Positions 18,661-26,118 of a DNA stretch of 64,000 bases are shown here, piece after piece. The notes under the pieces were generated by a model. That model saw only the letters and a program-made list of their open reading frames with translations, was not told where the DNA came from and ran no database searches. Origin of the DNA: Marinifilum flexuosum (lineage in GTDB: Bacteria; Bacteroidota; Bacteroidia; Bacteroidales; Marinifilaceae); NCBI RefSeq assembly GCF_003610555.1, contig NZ_RAPQ01000012.1:186001-250000 (forward strand), written 5' to 3'. The position numbers and the translations under genes are program-made. Positions within the stretch are counted from its first letter, which is position 1; each line of letters opens with the position of its first letter.

Positions 18661-19485
18661 ATGGAATTTGAATATTCTACCACAACGGTATTAGTAGCTT
18701 TTGGCTTGACCTTATTTGCTGGTCTATCTACAGGAATAGGAAGTGCCATAGCCTTTTTTGCTAAACGAACCAACACCAAATTTTTATCTCTATCTCTGGG
18801 ATTTTCAGCAGGTGTAATGATTTATGTATCTCTTGTTGAGATTTTTCAGAAGGCAAAAGATGCTTTGATTACTGACCATGGCGAAGTTGCAGGAACTTGG
18901 TATACGGTAATTTCATTCTTCTGTGGTATTTTATTTATTGCAGTAATTGATAAATTAATTCCTTCTTTTGAAAACCCACATGAGGTTAAAAAGATTGAAG
19001 ACATTGACGAGGCCAATATCAAAAACAAGAAGTTGATGAGAATGGGCATATTTTCAGCACTAGCTATTGCAATTCATAACTTCCCAGAAGGCCTGGCAAC
19101 ATTTGCCGCAGCTCTTGCCGACCCAACAATTGCAATTCCAATTGCTGTGGCTATTGCAATTCACAATGTTCCGGAAGGAATTGCAGTTTCGGTACCAATT
19201 TATTATGCTACTGGTAGTAAGAAAAAAGCATTCCTATTATCATTTCTGTCTGGTTTGGCCGAACCTGTTGGAGCTTTAATCGGTTTTATTCTTATCTATT
19301 CTGTGTTAGGTTTAAGCAATACAATTTTTGGAGTATTATTTGGAGGTGTTGCAGGTATTATGGTATTCATTTCATTGGATGAACTATTACCAACTGCAGA
19401 AGAATATGGAGAACATCACAATGCTATTTATGGATTGATTGCCGGAATGGCGGTAATGGCTGTGAGCCTTTTGTTATTCTTGTAA
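18661..19485 (+). CDS. zupT: ZIP-family divalent metal transporter (ZupT-like)
   Basis: A 274-aa inner-membrane importer for Zn2+ and other divalent metals (Fe2+, Mn2+) with eight predicted spans. Signature metal-site motifs are [10 protein letters not shown] (TM4) and [12 protein letters not shown] (TM5), each giving the His/Asn/Pro/Glu ligands of the ZupT/ZIP pathway. A charged cytoplasmic loop (about residues 100-120) separates TM3 and TM4. It is divergent from the ferredoxin, with a palindromic operator-like site between, which fits metal-dependent control (inference). A hairpin follows the stop. Confidence 0.93.
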   Translation: MEFEYSTTTVLVAFGLTLFAGLSTGIGSAIAFFAKRTNTKFLSLSLGFSAGVMIYVSLVEIFQKAKDALITDHGEVAGTWYTVISFFCGILFIAVIDKLIPSFENPHEVKKIEDIDEANIKNKKLMRMGIFSALAIAIHNFPEGLATFAAALADPTIAIPIAVAIAIHNVPEGIAVSVPIYYATGSKKKAFLLSFLSGLAEPVGALIGFILIYSVLGLSNTIFGVLFGGVAGIMVFISLDELLPTAEEYGEHHNAIYGLIAGMAVMAVSLLLFL

Positions 19486-19516
19486 AATATTGGGATTAAA
19501 AATCCTTTACTCTATA

Positions 19517-19539
19517 AGCCCTGATTACAAATCAGGGCT
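19517..19539. terminator. Hairpin between convergent zupT and nth
   Basis: Ten-bp perfect arms AGCCCTGATT/AATCAGGGCT with a 3-nt loop. The T-tracts are weak, but the position between convergent stops supports a bidirectional terminator. Confidence 0.7.
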
Positions 19540-19550
19540 AGCTAAACTTT

Positions 19551-20210
19551 CTATTTTGCCTTAGCATTTTTCTTTTCTTCTCTTTGGAAGTATCTACAAT
19601 ACTCTTTCAATCCGCATGCTTTACATTTGGGTTTGCGAGCCAAACAAACATATCTTCCATGAAGAATTATCCAATGATGAGCGGTAGCAATCAATTCTTC
19701 TGGAATATAACTCACCAAAACCTTTTCTGTTTCCAATGGAGTTTTTGACTTGGTTGTTAAACCTAGTCTTTCAGAAACTCTAAAAACATGAGTATCCACG
19801 GCCATTGCAGGTTTATCGTAAACAACTGATGCAATTACATTCGCCGTTTTCCTACCAACTCCAGGAAGCATTTGTAGTTCTTTTACATCATCAGGAACCA
19901 CTTCCTTAAAATCCTTAACCAGCATCTTTGCCATTCCCAACAAGTGCTTTGCCTTATTATTTGGGTATGAACATGATCTGATCAAATCGAAAATATCATC
20001 CTGACTTGCATGAGACAAATCGAATGCTGTTGGATACTTATCAAATAATGGAGGTGTAATCTGGTTAACCCTTTTATCGGTGCATTGCGCCGATAAAATT
20101 ACGGCAACCAATAACTCGTAAGGATTAGTATAGTTTAATTCTGTTTCAGCAATTGGCATGTTCTCCTGAAACCAAGCTATTATTTTTTCAAACCTTTCTT
20201 TTTTACGCAT
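19551..20210 (-). CDS. nth: Endonuclease III
   Basis: DNA glycosylase/AP lyase that removes oxidised pyrimidines in base excision repair. At 219 aa it has normal length. The helix-hairpin-helix LPGVGRKTAN contains the catalytic Lys, VDTHVFRVSERLGL carries the catalytic Asp, and the C-terminal [4Fe-4S] ligands follow the C-x6-C-x2-C-x5-C pattern (CLARKPKCKACGLKEYC). The tail is Lys-rich. It is divergent from the ABC-F gene with 132 bp between them. Confidence 0.96.
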   Translation of the reverse strand: MRKKERFEKIIAWFQENMPIAETELNYTNPYELLVAVILSAQCTDKRVNQITPPLFDKYPTAFDLSHASQDDIFDLIRSCSYPNNKAKHLLGMAKMLVKDFKEVVPDDVKELQMLPGVGRKTANVIASVVYDKPAMAVDTHVFRVSERLGLTTKSKTPLETEKVLVSYIPEELIATAHHWIILHGRYVCLARKPKCKACGLKEYCRYFQREEKKNAKAK

Positions 20211-20309
20211 AGTTAGTTTTGTTTTACAATTGCGAGCTAACGAAATTAATAAACTCTTACGAAAAACCTTATTTGCTTACAGAAAAGTAAGTATTGAGAT
20301 ACTTATTCT

Positions 20310-20317
20310 TAAATTTG
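20310..20317 (+). promoter_or_regulatory. −7 promoter element of the ABC-F gene
   Basis: TAAATTTG fits TAnnTTTG, 25 bp before the ATG. The nearest TTG (20294-20296) is too close to act as a standard −33. Confidence 0.5.
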
Positions 20318-20342
20318 CATCACAATTTTAGAGAATAACACA

Positions 20343-22208
20343 ATGATATCATATTTACAGGTTGAAAACCTAAGCAAAAGTTACGGAGATCTAACACTAT
20401 TTGAAGGCATTAGTTTTGGAGTTGGCCAAGGTCAAAAAATTGCATTGATCGCAAAAAATGGTACCGGAAAAACTTCCCTTCTAAATATTATTGCAGGAAT
20501 CGACTCTCAAGATTTTGGAGATGTAATTTTTCGTAATGATATCAAAGTTGCTTACTTACAGCAAAATCCCAATCTAGAAAACAGCAACACAGTTCTTAAT
20601 GAAGTTTTTAACTCCGACGATCCTGTACTTTCTGTAATCAGGGAATACGAAAAAGTAATTAGCTCGAATGATCAGGAAAAAATGACTGAGATTCTTGAGA
20701 AAATGGATCAATACAAAGCCTGGGATTACGAGAATAAAGTCAAACAAATTCTGTCTAAACTTAAAATTACCAATTTCGATCAGGTAATAGGACAACTTTC
20801 GGGTGGACAAAAAAAGAGAGTTGGATTGGCAAAAGTATTAATTACAGATCCTGACTTTTTGATTCTGGATGAGCCAACCAATCATTTGGACTTGGAGATG
20901 ATTGAATGGTTGGAGGAATATTTGAACAAGTCGAAAGGAACCTTGCTAATGGTTACTCACGATCGTTATTTCTTAGATCGAGTTTGTAATGAAATCATTG
21001 AAATGGATGCGAACTCCATTTATACTTATAAAGGCAATTATTCCTATTATCTTGAAAAAAGAGCCGAAAGAATTGAAAATATAAATGCTGAAGTTGGCAA
21101 AGCTCAAAAGCTCTTAAAAACTGAACAAGAGTGGATGAGAAGAATGCCTCAGGCACGCGGAACAAAAGCAAAGTACCGCATTGATGCTTTTTACGAACTG
21201 AAGAAAAAAGCAGCAGCGGGTTTTAAGGAAGACGGTATGGAGTTGGATATCAAATCAGCTCGACTGGGAAAGAAAATTCTGGAACTGGAAGGTTTATACA
21301 AAAGTTTTGGTGACCTAAAAATTCTTGAAGATTTCAGTTATAAATTTCAGCGTGGCGAGAAAATTGGAATTGTGGGTAAAAATGGAACCGGAAAATCTAC
21401 TTTCCTAAACATCATTACCCGCAATCTTGAACCGGATTCAGGATCAATTGAAATTGGAGAAACAGTTGTTTACGGTTATTACAAGCAGGATGGAATTACA
21501 ATTAATGAAAATGAGAGAATTATTGATGTAATTAAAGATATTGCTGAGTCAATTGATCTAGGTAATGGCAAGGTGATGTCGGCATCTCAGTTTTTGGAGT
21601 ATTTTCTATTTCCACCAAAAACACAATATAACTATGTATCAAAATTAAGTGGTGGAGAAAAACGTCGCTTGTATTTGATGACGGTTTTAATGAAAAATCC
21701 AAACTTCCTAATTTTGGATGAGCCTACAAATGATTTGGATATCATGACTCTGAATGTTTTAGAAGAATATCTAATGAACTTTAAAGGTTGTTTAATCATT
21801 GTTTCTCACGACCGTTACTTTATGGATAAAGTGGTTGACCAGATGTTTGCTTTCGAAGGAATGGGAAAAATCAGAAACTTCCCTGGCAACTACACAATAT
21901 ACCGTGATACAATTGCTGAAGAGGAAAAGGAGCTTAAGAAAATTGAAAAGCCTGTAAAACCAAAAAAAGAAAAACCAAAATCAAACAACTCGGTTAAAAA
22001 GCTTTCTTTTAACGAGAAGCGCGAATTTGAGCAATTAGAAGTTGACCTGGAAGCATTAAATACCGAAAAAGAAGAGTTGGAAACTACAATGAGCTCTGGT
22101 ACATTAGCTAACGATGAGTTGATGCAAAAAGCAAGCAGAATTGAAGAAGTAATCAACCTGATTGATGAGAAAGAGTTACGTTGGCTGGAATTAAGTGAAC
22201 GAGCTTAA
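20343..22208 (+). CDS. ABC-F family ATPase (Uup-like)
   Basis: A 621-aa cytoplasmic protein with two ABC domains and no membrane spans. Domain 1: Walker A KNGTGKTS, signature LSGGQKKRV, Walker B LILDEPTNHLDL. An inter-domain linker at about 235-300 contains the RRMPQARGTKAKYRID arm. Domain 2: KNGTGKST, LSGGEKRRL, LILDEPTNDLDI. The Lys/Glu-rich C-terminal coiled coil (about 535-621) is what marks the Uup branch, which binds branched DNA or ribosomes. The role is therefore ribosome- or nucleic-acid-associated rather than transport. It may be co-transcribed with the MATE gene 81 bp downstream. Confidence 0.88.
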   Translation: MISYLQVENLSKSYGDLTLFEGISFGVGQGQKIALIAKNGTGKTSLLNIIAGIDSQDFGDVIFRNDIKVAYLQQNPNLENSNTVLNEVFNSDDPVLSVIREYEKVISSNDQEKMTEILEKMDQYKAWDYENKVKQILSKLKITNFDQVIGQLSGGQKKRVGLAKVLITDPDFLILDEPTNHLDLEMIEWLEEYLNKSKGTLLMVTHDRYFLDRVCNEIIEMDANSIYTYKGNYSYYLEKRAERIENINAEVGKAQKLLKTEQEWMRRMPQARGTKAKYRIDAFYELKKKAAAGFKEDGMELDIKSARLGKKILELEGLYKSFGDLKILEDFSYKFQRGEKIGIVGKNGTGKSTFLNIITRNLEPDSGSIEIGETVVYGYYKQDGITINENERIIDVIKDIAESIDLGNGKVMSASQFLEYFLFPPKTQYNYVSKLSGGEKRRLYLMTVLMKNPNFLILDEPTNDLDIMTLNVLEEYLMNFKGCLIIVSHDRYFMDKVVDQMFAFEGMGKIRNFPGNYTIYRDTIAEEEKELKKIEKPVKPKKEKPKSNNSVKKLSFNEKREFEQLEVDLEALNTEKEELETTMSSGTLANDELMQKASRIEEVINLIDEKELRWLELSERA

Positions 22209-22289
22209 TTGTTACTACTGTGAAACATTTCTGTTTTTTTTGAGAATGATGATAAAATTAAGAGCTTTGTATTTCTACAAAAAAGCTGA

Positions 22290-23630
22290 ATGAAAGATTT
22301 TACAAGCGGAAACGTAAGCAAACTAATTTTTAATTTTACACTACCAATGCTATTGGGAAATGTATTTCAACAACTTTACAATGTTGTTGATAGCATTATC
22401 GTTGGTAAAGTTTTAGGTAAAGAGGCCTTAGCTTCTGTAGGTGCCTCATTTCCGATTATTTTTACACTTATTGCACTGCTTATTGGAATTGGTTCCGGTT
22501 TCTCTATTGTTATATCGCAATTTTATGGCGCAAAGGATATTAACAGCGTAAAAAAATCCATCGATACAATGTATATATTCCTGTTTGTAGCAGGTTTGTT
22601 TGCATCAATATTTGGCATTTATTATAGCGAAGAACTTTTTCTTCTTTTGCAATTGCCTTTGGAGTTAATTCCTCAGGCAACTACTTATCTAAACATTTAT
22701 ATGGCAGGAATGATCCTGTTCTTTGGATTTAATGGTACAAGTTCGGTTCTACGAGGTTTAGGAGATTCTAAAACTCCTCTCTATTTTTTAATTCTTGCAT
22801 CTCTTTTTAATATCCTATTTGATGTTCTTTTTGTAATGGTATTTAAATGGGGAATTGCAGGCGCAGCCTGGGCAACGGTAATCGCTCAAGGAGGAGCATT
22901 TGTAACCGGAATCTTATACCTTAATCGCACTCATAAAATCATGAAATTTTCATTATCGAAACTCAGTTTTGATAAAGCTCTTTTCATCAAGAGTTTAAAG
23001 ATTGGTTTGCCTTCTGGAATTCAGCACACTTTTGTTGCCATTGGAATGATGGCTTTGCTGGGAATTGTAAATACTTTTGGTACTGATGTTATTGCGGCCT
23101 ATACTGCCGCTGGTAGAATAGATTCTCTAGCCATGATGCCTGCAATGAACTTTTCTCAGGCCGTAGCTGCATTCGTAGGGCAAAACCTGGGAGCCAATAA
23201 AATAGAAAGGGTACGAAAAGGATTTAAGGCAACATTTTTAATGTCGAACCTGTTCTGCATTTTAATGACTGCCATAATTGTGATATTCGGAAGTCAACTC
23301 ATGAAAATGTTTACCACTGATCCCAACGTAATTGCGATTGGCGAAAAGTACTTAATCATTGTAAGTTCCTTTTACCTGTTGTTTTCAACTCTATTTACAA
23401 CAAATGGTGTACTACGCGGAGCTGGAGATACTTTAATCCCAATGTTTATCACCCTATTCTCTTTATGGATTATTAGAATTCCTGGAGCATATTTTCTTTC
23501 CTCTCAAATTGGAGAAACAGGAATTTGGTGGTCTATTCCAATTGGATGGTCAATGGGAGCACTTCTGTCCTATTTGTACTATTTAACAGGAAAATGGAAA
23601 AGCAAATCGGTAGTTCCTCACAAAGCTTGA
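22290..23630 (+). CDS. MATE-family efflux transporter
   Basis: A 446-aa polytopic protein with twelve hydrophobic segments in two pseudo-repeats. The N-terminal MATE signature is clear (LPMLLGNVFQQLYNVVDSIIVGK) and the second half repeats it (KIGLPSGIQHTFVAIG, then NFSQAVAAFVGQNLGAN). Such proteins export cationic drugs or metabolites using Na+ or H+. The substrate is not predictable. The following yicC gene has its own consensus promoter. Confidence 0.92.
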   Translation: MKDFTSGNVSKLIFNFTLPMLLGNVFQQLYNVVDSIIVGKVLGKEALASVGASFPIIFTLIALLIGIGSGFSIVISQFYGAKDINSVKKSIDTMYIFLFVAGLFASIFGIYYSEELFLLLQLPLELIPQATTYLNIYMAGMILFFGFNGTSSVLRGLGDSKTPLYFLILASLFNILFDVLFVMVFKWGIAGAAWATVIAQGGAFVTGILYLNRTHKIMKFSLSKLSFDKALFIKSLKIGLPSGIQHTFVAIGMMALLGIVNTFGTDVIAAYTAAGRIDSLAMMPAMNFSQAVAAFVGQNLGANKIERVRKGFKATFLMSNLFCILMTAIIVIFGSQLMKMFTTDPNVIAIGEKYLIIVSSFYLLFSTLFTTNGVLRGAGDTLIPMFITLFSLWIIRIPGAYFLSSQIGETGIWWSIPIGWSMGALLSYLYYLTGKWKSKSVVPHKA

Positions 23631-23648
23631 TTCCTACAATCCAATTAG

Positions 23649-23679
23649 TTTGTAATTCCACTTCAATCTCTTACCTTTG
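23649..23679 (+). promoter_or_regulatory. Consensus Bacteroidota promoter of yicC
   Basis: TTTG at 23649-23652, a 19-nt spacer, then TACCTTTG at 23672-23679, 20 bp before the ATG. Both −33 and −7 elements match the phylum consensus. Confidence 0.8.
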
Positions 23680-23699
23680 CGGAAATAAATATTTCGTAT

Positions 23700-24578
23700 A
23701 TGTTAATATCGATGACCGGCTTTGGTAAAGCCACTCTAGAATTGGAAAACAAAAAGGTTTCCATCGAAATTAAGTCTCTAAACAGCAAGCAGCTGGATAT
23801 AAATACCAGAATACCGAACCTATATAAAGAAAAGGATTTGGTTCTTAGGAACGAAATCAAGAATCAACTTGAACGTGGTAAAGTTGAACTGTCTGTATTT
23901 ATAGAGAGTGTTGGTACCGATAAAGAAACTAAAATAAACAAACCAATTGTTGAAGCTTACTATCAACAGCTTTCCGAACTTTCTTCAGAATTAGGTATTC
24001 CTATGGATAAAGAGCCTATTCTTCAAACCATCGTTAAGCTTCCGGATGCCCTAAAAACAGAGCACCAAGAGCTGGACGAAGAAGAATGGAATCAAATTTT
24101 TGCAGGATTTAAATCGGCTGTTGCCGACTTAAATTCATTTAGAAAGCAAGAAGGTGAAGCTTTACAAGTGGATATATTCGAGCGTATTGCAAACATTGAA
24201 AAACTATTGAAAGAGGTTCCTCAGTACGAAGCAAAACGTATCGAAACTGTTAAAACAAGAATTAACGATAACCTTAAGGATTTTGTTGAAAAACAAAATG
24301 TAGATAAAAACAGATTCGAGCAGGAAATTATCTATTATCTTGAAAAGTTAGATATTACCGAGGAAAAGGTTCGTTTAGAAAACCACTGCAAATACTTTAT
24401 CGAAACGGCAAACAATGGCAAGTCAATCGGTAAAAAATTAGGTTTTATCGCTCAAGAAATTGGTAGAGAGATAAACACATTAGGATCGAAAGCAAACGAT
24501 TCTGATATTCAAAAAATAGTGATTCAGATGAAAGACGAGCTGGAAAAGATAAAAGAGCAGCTCTTAAATGTCTTGTAA
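23700..24578 (+). CDS. yicC: YicC-family endoribonuclease
   Basis: A 292-aa protein with the YicC-like N-terminal domain (MTGFGKA; VEIKSLNSKQLDI-type strand at residues 26-38) and the C-terminal DUF1732 block ENHCKYF-x14-GFIAQEIGREINTLGSKAND, which is the family's most conserved region. E. coli YicC is reported to be an endoribonuclease acting on small RNA. It sits upstream of gmk, a neighbourhood conserved across bacteria, but here a terminator (24601-24630) separates the two. Confidence 0.92.
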   Translation: MLISMTGFGKATLELENKKVSIEIKSLNSKQLDINTRIPNLYKEKDLVLRNEIKNQLERGKVELSVFIESVGTDKETKINKPIVEAYYQQLSELSSELGIPMDKEPILQTIVKLPDALKTEHQELDEEEWNQIFAGFKSAVADLNSFRKQEGEALQVDIFERIANIEKLLKEVPQYEAKRIETVKTRINDNLKDFVEKQNVDKNRFEQEIIYYLEKLDITEEKVRLENHCKYFIETANNGKSIGKKLGFIAQEIGREINTLGSKANDSDIQKIVIQMKDELEKIKEQLLNVL

Positions 24579-24600
24579 AATATAAAACGAAATTCAACAG

Positions 24601-24630
24601 AAGCGTAGGGTCAAAACTCTGCGCTTTTTT
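24601..24630 (+). terminator. Terminator between yicC and gmk
   Basis: AAGCGTAGGGT pairs with ACTCTGCGCTT (11 bp including two G-U pairs) around a 4-nt loop and runs into six T residues. Confidence 0.8.
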
Positions 24631-24659
24631 ATAATTTTAAAACTACATACAAATTAAAT

Positions 24660-25226
24660 ATGTCAGGAAAATTATTCATTTTTTCAGCTCCAAGTGGTTC
24701 AGGTAAAACAACTATTGTTCGTCATTTACTTGGACAGGATTTTAAACTTGAATTTTCTGTTTCAGCAACCAGTCGTGCCAGCAGAGGAAAAGAAGTACAT
24801 GGAAAAGATTATTACTTCTTAAGCACAGAGGAATTCAAACAAAAAATTGAAAATGATGAGTTTTTGGAGTGGGAAGAAGTGTACGAAGGATGTTTTTACG
24901 GCACTCTAAAAAGTGAGATTGATCGTATTAGAAATAAAGGCAACAATGTTATTTTTGATGTTGATGTTGTTGGTGGTGTAAACATCAAAAAATACTATAA
25001 AGATGATGCTTTGGCTGTTTTTATTCAACCACCTTCAATTGAAGAGTTAGAAAAAAGATTAAGAGGAAGAAATACCGATAGTGAAGAAGTGATTGCTGAA
25101 AGAATGAAAAAATTCCAGTTTGAATTGGGATTTGCAGATCAGTTTGATAAGGTGATTATTAACGACAAGCTTGAGGATGCTTTTCAAGAAGCTGAAAACA
25201 CTTTAAGCGAATTCATTAAAAAATAA
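24660..25226 (+). CDS. gmk: Guanylate kinase
   Basis: Phosphorylates GMP to GDP with ATP. At 188 aa it has normal length: P-loop APSGSGKTT (residues 9-17), GMP-binding SATSRASRGKEVHGKDYYF, then EWEEVYEGCFYGTL, VIFDVDVVGG and the LID RLRGRNTDSEEVIAERM. The stop and the start of nadD are 1 bp apart, so the two are translated from one message. Confidence 0.97.
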   Translation: MSGKLFIFSAPSGSGKTTIVRHLLGQDFKLEFSVSATSRASRGKEVHGKDYYFLSTEEFKQKIENDEFLEWEEVYEGCFYGTLKSEIDRIRNKGNNVIFDVDVVGGVNIKKYYKDDALAVFIQPPSIEELEKRLRGRNTDSEEVIAERMKKFQFELGFADQFDKVIINDKLEDAFQEAENTLSEFIKK

Positions 25227-25227
25227 T

Positions 25228-25809
25228 ATGAAGCTTAAAATTGGATTATATTTTGGATCATTCAATCCAATTCATATTGGACATTTGGCCATTGCAAATT
25301 ATATGGCTGAATACTCCGATTTGGATCAAATTTGGTTTGTAGTAAGTCCACAAAACCCATTTAAGCAAAAATCAAGCTTACTTAGCGATTATCACAGGTT
25401 AGAGTTGGTAAATCGATCAATTGAAGCATACTCTAAATTAAAAGCCTCGAATATTGAGTTTGGTTTACCTAAACCTTCCTATACAATTGATACCCTAACT
25501 TATTTAAAAGAGAAATATTCCGAATATGAGTTTTCTTTAATTATGGGTTCAGATAATCTGAAAAATTTCGAAAAGTGGAAAAACTACGAATTAATTCTGC
25601 AGAAGCATGATTTGTATGTTTACCCAAGACCGGGCTTTAAGGATAAAGAAGTTGAGCTGAATGGTACTGTTCATTTGGTAAATGCACCACTTATGGAAAT
25701 ATCATCGAGCTTTATTAGGGAGGCAATTAAAGAAAAGAAAGACATTCCCTATTTCATACCAGAGGCGGCTTACAACTACATAAAAGAGATGCACTTCTAC
25801 GAAAAGTAA
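25228..25809 (+). CDS. nadD: Nicotinate-nucleotide adenylyltransferase
   Basis: Converts nicotinate mononucleotide and ATP to deamido-NAD in NAD synthesis. 193 aa, with the nucleotidyltransferase motif GSFNPIHIGH (residues 10-19), the substrate loop VSPQNPFK, the central LIMGSDNLKNFEKWKNY, and the terminal MEISSSFIREAIKE carrying the ISSTxIR-type signature. It forms an operon with gmk and ends at the hairpin shared with the small RNA on the other strand. Confidence 0.97.
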   Translation: MKLKIGLYFGSFNPIHIGHLAIANYMAEYSDLDQIWFVVSPQNPFKQKSSLLSDYHRLELVNRSIEAYSKLKASNIEFGLPKPSYTIDTLTYLKEKYSEYEFSLIMGSDNLKNFEKWKNYELILQKHDLYVYPRPGFKDKEVELNGTVHLVNAPLMEISSSFIREAIKEKKDIPYFIPEAAYNYIKEMHFYEK

Positions 25810-25820
25810 TAAAAACAAAA

Positions 25821-25840
25821 AGGCAGGTCCCCACCTGCCT
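25821..25840. terminator. Shared terminator of nadD (+) and the small RNA (−)
   Basis: AGGCAGGT, CCCC loop, ACCTGCCT. T-runs exist on both sides: TTTTT to the right, and plus-strand AAAAA on the left, which is T5 for the minus strand. Confidence 0.9.
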
Positions 25841-25951
25841 TTTTCTAACCCAAAATGATTTCCAATACGAAACTTTAACCCTAAAACCTTATACAATTCA
25901 TATTGAAATGTTGATTCGTTCAACGTGCCTAACCACTACACTCCCGAATCG
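25821..25951 (-). ncRNA. Candidate structured small RNA of about 130 nt, family unknown
   Basis: A minus-strand transcription unit with no plausible ORF. It begins 5-7 nt after a full consensus promoter and ends at a strong hairpin-T terminator, giving about 130 nt. Inside, bases 25858-25871 pair with 25897-25909 (about 13 bp, one bulge, one G-U pair), making a long stem with an internal 25-nt loop, and 25907-25922 contains a short GTTGA/TCAAC hairpin nearby. The overall form (promoter, long stem, terminator, no ORF) suggests a housekeeping or trans-acting sRNA. A 6S-type RNA such as the 6S-Flavo group is one candidate; I cannot confirm any Rfam family. The 5' end and strand are well supported, the function is not. 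Confidence 0.6.
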
Positions 25952-25956
25952 GAGTG

Positions 25957-25986
25957 CAAAGGTAGATATTATTTTTAATCTACAAA
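25957..25986 (-). promoter_or_regulatory. Consensus promoter driving the small RNA
   Basis: On the minus strand TTTG (25986-25983), an 18-nt spacer, then TACCTTTG (25964-25957). No gene starts on this strand for 100 bp or more, so the transcript is non-coding. A CACTCC/GGAGTG dyad (25939-25956) overlaps the start point. Confidence 0.8.
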
Positions 25987-26074
25987 GGAAATTTAAATTA
26001 TTTTCCTAAAATTTGATTCTAAATAAATTTCACATCACCTTAAACCCTTATTCCAAAAGTCTTTAAACAAAAAA

Positions 26075-26096
26075 AGAGGCTACAATTGTAGCCTCT
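26075..26096 (-). terminator. Terminator of the M16 peptidase operon
   Basis: A perfect 22-bp palindrome AGAGGCTACAA and its complement, followed on the minus strand by seven T residues. Confidence 0.9.
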
Positions 26097-26118
26097 CTTC
26101 ATATATTTTCTAATTCTA

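Noticed and set aside
25702-25923. A 73-aa minus-strand ORF overlapping nadD
   Set aside because: It begins with TTG, runs antisense into nadD and passes through a strong terminator. The promoter here fits a non-coding RNA better.
25907-25951. A tRNA-like stretch on the minus strand (TAGTGGTTAGGCAC resembles a D-arm)
   Set aside because: No matching acceptor stem, no valid anticodon loop and no T-arm follow; it is better explained as part of the small RNA.
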